Origin: Nocardioides immobilis
Lineage (GTDB): Bacteria; Actinomycetota; Actinomycetes; Propionibacteriales; Nocardioidaceae
NCBI RefSeq assembly: GCF_003515065.1
Contig: NZ_QXGH01000025.1
Coordinates: 62,001 to 126,000 of the forward strand
DNA length: 64,000 nucleotides
Direction of reading: 5' to 3'
Shown here: piece by piece, positions 1 to 7,000 of the stretch
Layout: each line of letters starts with the position of its first letter
How positions within the stretch are numbered: position 1 is the stretch's first letter
Translations under genes and position numbers: made by a program
Notes under the pieces: generated by a model
Told to the model about the DNA's origin: nothing
Seen by the model: only the letters and a program-made list of their open reading frames with translations
The model's database searches: none

Positions 1-77
1 CCGAGTCCCTGGAGGGTGAACAGTGAACCGGCCAGGACCAGCACGATCCCGGTGATCACGGCGAGCGGGTTGCGCAT
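1..77 (-). CDS. Small membrane protein, N-terminal fragment
   Basis: The gene is cut by the left window edge; only the first 25 or so codons are visible, reading leftward from an ATG at 75-77. The peptide begins MRNPLAVITGIVLVLAGSLF and continues into TLQGLG, so it is one hydrophobic membrane segment after a short basic N-terminus. The pattern resembles small actinobacterial integral membrane proteins of unknown function. No function can be given from this fragment. Confidence 0.5.
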   Translation of the reverse strand, partial: MRNPLAVITGIVLVLAGSLFTLQGL

Positions 78-148
78 GGGGCGAGTCAACCACGGGCCCG
101 GGCCGCGGCCGAGTCATGGAGCCGGTGCTGTTCGACTACGTCGCCGGA

Positions 149-173
149 CCTGACGACCGAGGTCCTCGTCAGG
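149..173 (-). terminator. Possible hairpin at the 3' end of the SDR gene
   Basis: Arms CCTGACGA (149-156) and TCGTCAGG (166-173) pair perfectly around a 9-base loop and overlap the stop codon of the minus-strand SDR gene. No T-run follows in the direction of transcription, and an alternative pairing (GGACC/GGTCC) exists, so the terminator role is weakly supported. Confidence 0.3.
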
Positions 174-1017
174 ACTCCGTGACCCACTTCTCGCTGCGCT
201 CCCACAGCTCGGCGGCCAGCTCCGGCGTCACGACCTTCGACGGCGCCTTCTCGCGCTGGTTGTCGTAGTAGCGGCCGGTGTCCCCGGCGACGTCGGGCGA
301 AGTCGCGCAGTAGAGGGACGTCCGGGCACCCTGCTCGGTCGACTTCATGAAGAGCTTCATCACCTGACGGAGGCCGAACGGCACCTCCCGCCAGACGTCC
401 GACGCGATCGCGCCCGGGTGCAGGGAGTACGTCGTGACGCCCGTCCCCTGGAGCTGCCGCCCCAGCTCCTGCGCGTGCAGCACGTTGGCCAGCTTGGACA
501 CGCAGTACTCGTCGAACGCGGTGCGGGTGACCGTCGGCCGCCGTACGGCGTCCCAGTCGATCCCCTTCGCCCGGTAGTGACCGGTGCTGGCGACGTTGAC
601 GATCCGGCCCGGTCCGCTGGCGACGATGTGGTCGCGCAGCAGCTCGGTGAAGAGGAACGGCCCGACGTGGTTGGTGCCGAAGGCCAGCTCGAAACCGCTC
701 GGCGTCATGCCACGGGAGCCGGCCAGGCCGGCGTTGTTGATCAGGACGTGCAGAGGCTCACCGCTCGCCAGGAAGGTCGCCGCCGCGGACCGCACGGATG
801 CCAGGTCACCCAGGTCCAGCGGGATGAAGTCGAGATCCGTGTTGCCGGTCTCGTCGGCGATCTCCTTCATCGCGGCGCGGTTCTTCTCCTCCGACCGCCC
901 CGCCATCACGATCCGGGCGCCGCGACCGGCCAGGGCACGCACTGTCTCCTTGCCGATGCCGGTGTTGGCCCCTGTCACCAGGAAGGTCTGTCCGTTGAGG
1001 TCAGTCATGTGGTCCAT
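169..1017 (-). CDS. SDR family NAD(P)-dependent oxidoreductase
   Basis: 282-residue classical short-chain dehydrogenase/reductase of the retinol-dehydrogenase/WW-oxidoreductase-like type. Visible motifs are the glycine-rich cofactor loop TGANTGIG (residues 15-22), NNAG (94-97), a catalytic Ser in NVAS (about 144) and the Y171-x3-K175 pair, so all catalytic residues are present. The R41 position after the second strand suggests NADP preference, which is inference. The substrate is unknown. Two in-frame ATGs lie close together (residues 1 and 4) and neither has a strong Shine-Dalgarno sequence. It is transcribed away from the MNIO operon. Confidence 0.88.
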   Translation of the reverse strand: MDHMTDLNGQTFLVTGANTGIGKETVRALAGRGARIVMAGRSEEKNRAAMKEIADETGNTDLDFIPLDLGDLASVRSAAATFLASGEPLHVLINNAGLAGSRGMTPSGFELAFGTNHVGPFLFTELLRDHIVASGPGRIVNVASTGHYRAKGIDWDAVRRPTVTRTAFDEYCVSKLANVLHAQELGRQLQGTGVTTYSLHPGAIASDVWREVPFGLRQVMKLFMKSTEQGARTSLYCATSPDVAGDTGRYYDNQREKAPSKVVTPELAAELWERSEKWVTES

Positions 1018-1152
1018 CGTGCCCCGGTGCGGTCGAGCAGACGTCCGCCCAGGGTCGGAGATTCCTGCCCTCGGGCGGTATCAGCGGGTGTCCTCCGTCA
1101 CTCCTAGGGGTGGCGCCCGATCCTGGGCGCGCCCAACTCCTGAGGAGCAGAC

Positions 1153-1410
1153 ATGTCCAACAGCACCACCACCGTCCTCAATGTGAAGTCCGACGTCTCC
1201 CTCGACGAGCTTCAGCGCGCGATCGCGGTCGCGGTCGACGTTGCGGGGTGTCCGGGCTGCGGCCTGAACGGTTTCGACCTGAAGTTCCAGATCGACCCCC
1301 GCGTCCGCTGGCAGACGATCCTCGACAAGCTGCCCGACCTGGTCCGCGACATCGACGTCGTCGTCAACCCCGCGTTCGACCAGTCCTTCGGACGCACGAT
1401 CGGTCGATGA
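1153..1410 (+). CDS. Small CPGCG protein, candidate MNIO substrate
   Basis: 85-residue protein starting at ATG 1153 behind a GAGGAG-like ribosome site. A conserved-looking core reads AGCPGCGLNGFDLKF, a paired-Cys CxxCG motif, followed by a stretch that looks like an ordinary fold (VRWQTILDKLPDLVRDIDVV). Its stop overlaps the start of the DUF692/MNIO gene by 4 bases (ATGA), so the two are translationally coupled. MNIO enzymes often modify Cys in small neighbouring proteins. By that context this is either the substrate or a partner. I do not recognise the family, and the role is inference. Confidence 0.75.
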   Translation: MSNSTTTVLNVKSDVSLDELQRAIAVAVDVAGCPGCGLNGFDLKFQIDPRVRWQTILDKLPDLVRDIDVVVNPAFDQSFGRTIGR

Positions 1411-2264
1411 CGGACGTGCAGCCCGATGCCCGGGGCGGGCGACCGCCCGCCCTGGGCGTCTCCTACGAGGGCCGCCCTCGCGCACTGTTGGCGGCCCTGG
1501 CGCCGATCGTGGACGTGGTCGAGGTGCTGCCCGACTGCCTCGTGGGCAGGGACGGCCGCCCTCACCGGGCCCTCCTCGACGACCTCGACGAGCTGGCTCC
1601 GGACGTCGGGCTGACCTACCACGGCATCGGCCTCTCGATCGGCACCACGTCCGGGTGGAACGAGGACTACCTGCGGCTGCTCGACACGATGTTCGCGTGG
1701 CGGGCGCCGCGGTGGCACAGCGAGCACCTCGGCTTCACGACGGTCGACGGCTCGTTCCTCGGCACCATGCCCGCGCTGCCGCCGACCCACGAGGCCTTGG
1801 AGCTCGTCATCGCGCGATCGCGGACGATGAGCGCGGCGTACGGTCGCGAGCTCATGCTCGAGCACGTCGCCACGCCGCTCGCCCGCCCCGGCGAGATGAG
1901 CCTGGCGTCGTTCCTCAACACCCTGGCAGCCGAGACCGGCAACCGGCTTCTCGTCGACCTCCACAACCTCGAGTGCGACGCCGACAACGGGCTCCTCGAT
2001 CTCGACGACTTCGTCGGGGAGCTCGACTGGTCGCGGGTCGGCGAGATCCACCTCGCAGGCGGAGTCTGGTACGACGGTCGCCACCTCGACGTGCACTCCG
2101 GCCCGGTCGCCGACAGCACCCTCGACCTGCTCGACGTCGCACTGGCCCACGCGACCAACCTCGACCTCGTGCTCTACGAGGTGCTCGGTGAGGCCGTGCC
2201 GGGACTAGGGGTCGACACCGTCGTCGACCAGGTGGCGACGCTGCGACAGCGGGTCGCGCCGTGA
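1407..2264 (+). CDS. DUF692 multinuclear non-haem iron-dependent oxidase (MNIO)
   Basis: 285-residue DUF692 TIM-barrel protein, the family that includes MbnB, TglH and the bufferin/chryseobasin enzymes. Visible family motifs in order are the HGIGLSIGT loop (about residue 72), the SEHLGF metal-binding segment (about 103), LLVDLHNLECDADNG, EIHLAGG, and the late H-S-GPV and YEV segments, supplying the expected His/Asp/Glu iron ligands. These enzymes use two or three iron ions and O2 to rearrange Cys residues of peptides. The ATG at 1407 overlaps the upstream stop by 4 bases. The downstream gene also overlaps by 4 bases, so this is the centre of a three-gene unit. Confidence 0.88.
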   Translation: MTDVQPDARGGRPPALGVSYEGRPRALLAALAPIVDVVEVLPDCLVGRDGRPHRALLDDLDELAPDVGLTYHGIGLSIGTTSGWNEDYLRLLDTMFAWRAPRWHSEHLGFTTVDGSFLGTMPALPPTHEALELVIARSRTMSAAYGRELMLEHVATPLARPGEMSLASFLNTLAAETGNRLLVDLHNLECDADNGLLDLDDFVGELDWSRVGEIHLAGGVWYDGRHLDVHSGPVADSTLDLLDVALAHATNLDLVLYEVLGEAVPGLGVDTVVDQVATLRQRVAP

Positions 2265-2593
2265 GCCTCGATGCCTACGAACAGGTGGTCGTGTCGGCCC
2301 TTCGGTCCGAGGCCGACCTGGAGGGCGCGGACGTCGTCCGCTGGGCGGTCCGGTGCTGGGCGGCGACCTCGCTCGCCCAGGTGTGCCCGCTCACGTCCGC
2401 CGTGCTCGCCGGTCGGGATCGCTGGGAGGAAGAGGTCGACCTCCAGCTCGCGCAGGGCGACCGGCCGGCGGTCCTCCGCGAGTGGGGCAGGGACTTCGCC
2501 GTACGGCTGACGGACGACGCCGATCCGCTGGTGGCCGCCGCCGCCGGCCTGGAGGCCGCAGCCCTCAGCCGCGCTGCCGCACCGGGCGGGTGA
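2261..2593 (+). CDS. Small protein coupled to MNIO
   Basis: 110-residue protein starting at GTG 2261, overlapping the MNIO stop by 4 bases. It is Ala/Leu-rich and predicted helical, with one CW pair (RCWAATSL) and no signal peptide. MNIOs usually need a small partner protein for substrate recognition, and the position fits, but the sequence does not look like the known DUF2063-type partner. I do not recognise it. Its 3' end overlaps the convergent AraC gene by 29 bases. Confidence 0.7.
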   Translation: MSLDAYEQVVVSALRSEADLEGADVVRWAVRCWAATSLAQVCPLTSAVLAGRDRWEEEVDLQLAQGDRPAVLREWGRDFAVRLTDDADPLVAAAAGLEAAALSRAAAPGG

Positions 2594-2987
2594 CCCTCTT
2601 CGCCACGCAGGCGATCATCCCCTCCGTCGAACGGTCGGGGTCGGCTCGGTAGACGCTCGGCGAGACGCCGACCAGCTCGGTGAACCGCGTGCTGAACGTG
2701 CCGAGCGACGAGCAGCCCACCGCGAAGCAGACGTCGGTGACGCTCATGTCGCCACGGCGGAGCAGCGTCATCGCGCGCTCGATGCGGCGGGTCATCAGGT
2801 AGGAGTACGGCGGTTCGCCGTACGCCTCCTTGAACTGTCGGCTGAGGTGACCGGCCGACATCCCCACGCCCTGCGCGAGCGCGGCGACGTCGAGCGGCTG
2901 GTCGTACTCGCGGTCCATCCGGTCCTTCACCCGGCGCAGCAGCGCGAGGTCGCGCAGCCGCTGGCTCTCGGCCGAGGTCGTAGTCAC
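2565..2987 (-). CDS. AraC-family transcriptional regulator (short, DNA-binding domain only)
   Basis: About 140 residues made almost entirely of an AraC/XylS double helix-turn-helix. The first HTH is PLDVAALAQGVGMSAGHLSRQFK and the second spans DVCFAVGCSSLGTFSTRFTELVGVSPSVYR; the closing SPS-x-YR is diagnostic. There is no N-terminal ligand domain, so effector sensing is not obvious. The GTG at 2987 gives the sequence starting TTTSAESQRL; GTG 3011 and TTG 3023 are in-frame alternatives. It converges on the MNIO operon and could regulate it or the hydrolase upstream, but neither is shown. Confidence 0.82.
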   Translation of the reverse strand: MTTTSAESQRLRDLALLRRVKDRMDREYDQPLDVAALAQGVGMSAGHLSRQFKEAYGEPPYSYLMTRRIERAMTLLRRGDMSVTDVCFAVGCSSLGTFSTRFTELVGVSPSVYRADPDRSTEGMIACVAKRVTRPVRQRG

Positions 2988-3042
2988 GCCCTGGATCGTG
3001 CCACGCGACACCGACTTCCCCAACGTCTCTTCGGGGTGCCGC

Positions 3043-3798
3043 TCAGTCGCCGAGGTATTGGTCCGCCCACGCGGAGATGATCCGCCCGGCCCGCTTCGCC
3101 TGACCGGGCTTGGTGAGCAGGTGGTCGGAGCCCTCGAGAGACACGAAGCTGCGGGGGTGGCGGGCGGTGCGGAAGATCTCGCTGGCGTTGGCGATCCCGA
3201 CCGTGTTGTCGGTGGGCGAGTGCATCACCAGCAGCGGACGGCGCAGGGTCCGGATCGCCTCCCGGAGCTCGGCCCGCCGCATGTCCTCGACGAACGACCG
3301 GCGCAGGGTCAGCGCCCTGCCTCCGACCAGCCACTCGGCCTCACCCTCGGCGAGCACCCGGTCGACCAGCGCGTCGTACTGCGCCTCGGCGTGTGCCGGC
3401 TCGATCGGCGCGCCGATGCTCACGACGGCCCCGGCATCGGCCCGGCTCGCCGCTGCGAGCGCCGCGGCGCCACCGAGCGAGTGCCCGACGAGCAGGTCGA
3501 TCGGCGTGCCGCGCTCGGCCAGGAACCGGGCGGCCTCGACCGTGTCGGCGACCTTCTGGGTGAACGAGCCGCTGCCCCAGTCGCCCTCGGAGTCCGCCAG
3601 GCCCAGGTTGTCGTAGCGCAGCATGCCGATCCCGTCGCTGGCGAGCTGCTTGCAGATCCGGGCGGCAGCCGGGCAGTCCTTGCCGAGGGTCAGCCCGTGG
3701 ACGAAGAGCCCCCAGCCGCGCACGGGCTCCGTGGGCTCGTCGATCAGTCCCGCGAGCAGCGGACCGGTGCTGCTCGCGAACCGGACTCGGGTCGCCAT
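3043..3798 (-). CDS. Alpha/beta hydrolase
   Basis: 251-residue cytosolic alpha/beta hydrolase. The nucleophile elbow is GHSLGG (about residue 149), an acidic residue lies in HSPTDN (about 207) and the catalytic His in GSDHLL (about 231), so the triad is complete. The sequence resembles the hydrolase half of hydrolase-OsmC fusion proteins, but no OsmC domain follows. The start is placed at ATG 3798 (MATRVRF), because the upstream in-frame extension is Arg/Gly-rich and overlaps a better small gene. The substrate is unknown. Confidence 0.83.
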   Translation of the reverse strand: MATRVRFASSTGPLLAGLIDEPTEPVRGWGLFVHGLTLGKDCPAAARICKQLASDGIGMLRYDNLGLADSEGDWGSGSFTQKVADTVEAARFLAERGTPIDLLVGHSLGGAAALAAASRADAGAVVSIGAPIEPAHAEAQYDALVDRVLAEGEAEWLVGGRALTLRRSFVEDMRRAELREAIRTLRRPLLVMHSPTDNTVGIANASEIFRTARHPRSFVSLEGSDHLLTKPGQAKRAGRIISAWADQYLGD

Positions 3799-3833
3799 GC
3801 GGGCAGCGTAGACCCCGCGTGGGGTCAGCTGGG

Positions 3834-4004
3834 TCAGCTTGCCTCGAGCCAGGAGCCCGTCTGCGAGACGACCACCCGCTGGTGGACCTCGCACATGCCG
3901 TGATCGGTGACCGAGCCGCGCTCGCAGGTCGGGAACCCGCAGCCTTCGATCAGTCCACCCGGCCCACCGGCCGGTCCCGCGTCGTACGACGATCCTGCCC
4001 CCAT
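3834..4004 (-). CDS. 56-residue Cys/His mini-protein
   Basis: Small gene from ATG 4004 to TGA 3834, preceded on its strand by a purine-rich GGGGAGGGGAG ribosome site. The product has a Gly/Ala-rich start, then CGFPTCERG, a Cys in GMCEVHQ and the His after it: C-x4-C...C-x2-H, the spacing of a small zinc knuckle. It sits 35 bases upstream of the alpha/beta hydrolase gene on the same strand and may be co-transcribed. The function is unknown; the zinc-binding role is inferred only from residue spacing. Confidence 0.55.
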   Translation of the reverse strand: MGAGSSYDAGPAGGPGGLIEGCGFPTCERGSVTDHGMCEVHQRVVVSQTGSWLEAS

Positions 4005-4141
4005 GGCGCTCCCCTCCCCTAGCTCCTGGCCCCATCATGCTCGCCCACCATGACCCCAAACCACGACGGGCGCCCGTCCACAAGGGTCCTGGTCACGACA
4101 GCCCAGGCCGGCCACCCGATCGGTGCGACCCGACCGGGCGG

Positions 4142-4918
4142 CTATCGGTGCCTCTCCGCCAACATGTCGAGGTCACGCTCGGCGTAGAGCCGGTGCTGCC
4201 ACTCCTCGTTGAGCACGACCAGCAGCGGCTCGGAGAGCGGGATCTCCTCCGACGGCGGCCAGCTGTCGCCAGCAGGTGGGGTGATCACCGAGACGAGGGA
4301 CTCGTCGGTCAGTCCGTCGATCACGCGCGCGACCATCGCCCGCCGCTCATCGCGCAGCGCGAGCACGGTGTCGAGGTCGGGACGGACGTCGCGGTCGCGC
4401 GGGATGCCCGGCTTGTCCGGCATGCCGTCCCAGGGCAGGTCGAGGGGGTGCCACGGGCTCGGGTCGCGGAGGATCCCGCGAGCCACCCACGCCGCGCTCG
4501 CGAACGACAGGTGGCGCAGGGTCTCGATGAAGGACCACTCCCCGTCGACGCGCTCGTGCAGGGCGTCGGGCGGCAGCGTTCGCGCCCGGTCGATCGTCCC
4601 GCTCCAGAGCATGCCCAGGATCTCCCACGCCTCCGCGAAGCCGGCCGCGGTGGTCGGCCGCATCTTCGCTCGTTGCGGATAGCGACGATCGAGCTCGGCC
4701 TCGACCAGCGGCGCGACATCGACACCGTTGATCCGGACGTTCCTGATCTCGGCGTTGATCTCGACGCCGTCGAGGATCGCCTCGTTGACGCGCATGCCGC
4801 TGAGGATCGCGTCGCGGATCTGGATGTCGTTGAGGTAGGCATCGGTGAACGTCGAACCCCGCAGGTCGACACGTTCGAACCGGGAGCCACTCAGGTCCTG
4901 CTCGATGAACTCGGCCAT
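4142..4918 (-). CDS. Pentapeptide-repeat plus DinB-like fusion protein
   Basis: 258 residues. Residues 1 to about 70 are pentapeptide-like repeats (FIEQDLSGSRFERVDLRGSTF and onward, with the A/F-x-L-x-x rhythm). Residues about 80-258 form a DinB/YfiT-like four-helix domain with metal-ligand candidates His in LRHLSFASAAW and H in EEWQHRLYAERDL. DinB-like proteins often act as bacillithiol/mycothiol-dependent transferases or unknown metalloenzymes; the activity here is not determined. It stands alone, with no close partner on its strand. Confidence 0.78.
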   Translation of the reverse strand: MAEFIEQDLSGSRFERVDLRGSTFTDAYLNDIQIRDAILSGMRVNEAILDGVEINAEIRNVRINGVDVAPLVEAELDRRYPQRAKMRPTTAAGFAEAWEILGMLWSGTIDRARTLPPDALHERVDGEWSFIETLRHLSFASAAWVARGILRDPSPWHPLDLPWDGMPDKPGIPRDRDVRPDLDTVLALRDERRAMVARVIDGLTDESLVSVITPPAGDSWPPSEEIPLSEPLLVVLNEEWQHRLYAERDLDMLAERHR

Positions 4919-5147
4919 GCACGGAGCCTGCCAGTCAGTACCGACACCGTTCTACGGCTCCGACGTGATCATTTCGGGCCATGGCGGAAGACCTGACGGG
5001 TAGTTTCCGCGCGTTCTTCCACGCTCGGTGTATCAGGCGCCTAGCGTCGGAGTCAGTTGAGTAGGACCCGTCGCCGAGCGATGAGACACCAGCCCCCGAC
5101 AGGTCTCAACTCTCATCCACCAGGAACCGCAGGAAAGGAGAAGTACC

Positions 5148-5300
5148 ATGTGGGACACCACCCTCACGGCCACCCGTGAGATGCACCTGTCGCACGACCT
5201 GCCCTGCCCGAGCTGCGGGCACGGCGTCCACACCTATCTCCCCTGCGGCGACTTCTGCGACTGCCCGCGGGTCGTCCTGCCGGGCGAGTCTTCGTTCTGA
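5148..5300 (+). CDS. 50-residue zinc-ribbon mini-protein
   Basis: ATG 5148 to TGA 5298-5300, with an excellent ribosome site (AGGAAAGGAG, 6 bases upstream). The product reads through MHLSHDLPCPSCGHGVH and then a second Cys cluster in LPCGDFCDCP. CPxCGH plus a second CxxxCxC set looks like a treble-clef or zinc-ribbon knuckle. The strong translation signal argues it is a real gene despite its size. It ends 61 bases before the META lipoprotein gene. Its role is unknown. Confidence 0.65.
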   Translation: MWDTTLTATREMHLSHDLPCPSCGHGVHTYLPCGDFCDCPRVVLPGESSF

Positions 5301-5361
5301 GCTTCGATCCCGCAACGGCGTTCCGCACCGATCGCAGCGACAGGTGTGGGAACCTGACCGC

Positions 5362-5895
5362 GTGACCCGACGTCCAATCGGCGTGAAGACGATGCTTCTG
5401 GCACTGGCCGCCGTAATGGCCATGACGCTGTCCTCCTGCGGCGACGAGGAGCCGACCACGATGGCCGACGACGAGCCCGCAGCGGAGCTCTCACTCGACG
5501 ACCTCGACGGTCGGGTGTTCGCCTCGGTCCGGGTCGACGGTCACCGACTCGTCGACCGCACCCAGATCCGGCTCGGCTTCGAGGGCGATCAGCTGTCCGC
5601 CGACGCGGGCTGCAACCACATGTCCGGAGCCGCTGCCCTCGACGACGACACGTTGACCGTGAGCAACCTCGCCGGCACCGAGATGGGCTGCCCCGACGGC
5701 CGCAACGACCAGGACGCCTGGCTGGGCACGTTCCTCGGCGGCGGCCCGACCGTCGACCTCACCGAGGACACCCTGACCCTCACCGGCGGCGGCGTCGTCA
5801 TCGAGCTGGTCGAGCTGGAGGTCGACGAGCCGCCGATGGGCGATCCCGACGAGCCGACGTCGAACAGCGACGACACCATCGTCAAGAACCGCTGA
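5362..5895 (+). CDS. META-domain (HslJ-like) lipoprotein
   Basis: 177 residues from GTG 5362. A basic N-terminus and hydrophobic stretch end in the lipobox LSSC with Cys at about residue 26, so the mature protein should be a membrane-anchored lipoprotein. The mature part carries a META domain: GCNHMSGAAALDDDTLTV followed by GTEMGCPDGRNDQDAWLG, the paired Cys and the N-H-S/A pattern being typical of HslJ-like proteins. The C-terminus is acidic. HslJ-like proteins are stress-related; the specific role is unknown. It converges on the alcohol dehydrogenase gene with 3 bases between stops. Confidence 0.83.
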   Translation: MTRRPIGVKTMLLALAAVMAMTLSSCGDEEPTTMADDEPAAELSLDDLDGRVFASVRVDGHRLVDRTQIRLGFEGDQLSADAGCNHMSGAAALDDDTLTVSNLAGTEMGCPDGRNDQDAWLGTFLGGGPTVDLTEDTLTLTGGGVVIELVELEVDEPPMGDPDEPTSNSDDTIVKNR

Positions 5896-5898
5896 TCC

Positions 5899-6924
5899 TC
5901 AGGGCTGCAGCAGCACCTTGATCGCGCGCCGTTCGTCCATCGCGCGGTACGCCTCTGGCGCCTCGTCGAGCGGGAGGGTCAGGTCGAAGACCCGGCCCGG
6001 CTCGATCCGGCCGGCGAGGACCAGGTCCAGCAGCTCCGGCAGGTAGCGCCGCACCGGGGCCATGCCGCCGCGCAGGCCCACGTTCTTCTGGAACATCTTC
6101 CCGACCGGCAGCTCCACGCCGTGCGGCACGCCCACGAAGCCGACCGTCGCCCCGGGACGCGCGACCGCGAACGCCGTACCCATGGAGTCGTCGGTGCCGA
6201 CGCACTCGAGGACGGCGTCGGCCCCCACTCCCCCGGTGATCTCCTTTACGAGCTTCGCACCCGAGCGGCCGCGCTCGGCGACCACGTGCGTCGCGCCGAA
6301 CCCGGTCCCCAGCTGCTGACGGTTCTCGTGGCGCGACATCAAGATGATCGTCTCGGCGCCCATCACCGACGCGGCCAGCACGCCACACAGGCCGACCGCG
6401 CCGTCTCCGACGACGACGACGGAGCCACCGGCGGTGACGCCGGCCGAGACCGCGGCGTGCCATCCCGTCGGCATGACGTCGGAGAGCGCGAGCAGCGACG
6501 GGATCAGCGCCGGGTTCGGTACGCCGTCGGTGGCGACCAGGCTTCCGTCGGCCTGACCGACCCGGGCGTACTCACCCTGACCGCTGGTCGTCATGCCGAG
6601 GTTCACGCACGCCGACTGCACACCCGCGACGCAGTGCGGGCAGGTGTTGTCGCAGTGGCAGAACGGCACGATCACGAAGTCTCCGGGCCGGAATCCCGTC
6701 ACCTCCGCGCCCACCTCCTCCACGACGCCGACGCACTCGTGGCCGATCGTGGATCCGGGCTGGCTGGGGTTCTCCCCTCGGTACGGCCACAGGTCGGAGC
6801 CGCAGACGCACCCGGCGACGACCTTCACGATGGCGTCGGTCGGGCGCTTGATCGTGGGATCCGGCACCTCCTCGACACGGATGTCACCGGGGGCGTGGAT
6901 CGTGGTGGCGCGCATGCGCGCCAT
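5899..6924 (-). CDS. Zinc-dependent alcohol dehydrogenase family protein
   Basis: 341-residue medium-chain dehydrogenase. Catalytic zinc ligands are C41 (CGSD) and H62-E63 (GHE). A structural-zinc lobe follows with Cys at about 89, 91, 95, 98 and 106. The Rossmann motif VVVGDGAVGLCGV sits near residue 175. The length is normal for glutathione-independent formaldehyde/threonine-dehydrogenase-like members, and the true substrate is not clear. ATGs at residues 1 and 4 are both possible. It is divergent from the XRE-MurA gene across a 76-base spacer that contains a palindrome. Confidence 0.85.
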   Translation of the reverse strand: MARMRATTIHAPGDIRVEEVPDPTIKRPTDAIVKVVAGCVCGSDLWPYRGENPSQPGSTIGHECVGVVEEVGAEVTGFRPGDFVIVPFCHCDNTCPHCVAGVQSACVNLGMTTSGQGEYARVGQADGSLVATDGVPNPALIPSLLALSDVMPTGWHAAVSAGVTAGGSVVVVGDGAVGLCGVLAASVMGAETIILMSRHENRQQLGTGFGATHVVAERGRSGAKLVKEITGGVGADAVLECVGTDDSMGTAFAVARPGATVGFVGVPHGVELPVGKMFQKNVGLRGGMAPVRRYLPELLDLVLAGRIEPGRVFDLTLPLDEAPEAYRAMDERRAIKVLLQP

Positions 6925-6975
6925 CCTGCCGTACGCACTGCCGGCAGACGTGTCCGCCGTGTCGGTTGGCGTTAT

Positions 6976-6987
6976 CTCACATGTGAG
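6976..6987. promoter_or_regulatory. Palindrome upstream of the XRE-MurA gene, candidate operator
   Basis: CTCACATGTGAG is a perfect 12-bp palindrome, extended to TA-x-CTCACATGTGAG-x-TA. It ends 13 bases before the ATG of the XRE-MurA fusion and lies in the divergent spacer shared with the alcohol dehydrogenase gene. The downstream protein carries its own XRE DNA-binding domain, so autoregulation is a reasonable inference. No binding data. Confidence 0.5.
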
Positions 6988-7000
6988 TTACCTTCGTCGT

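Noticed and set aside
3799..4083. A 95-residue N-terminal extension of the alpha/beta hydrolase
   Set aside because: The extension is Arg/Gly-rich, has no ribosome site, and overlaps a small gene on the same strand with better signals.
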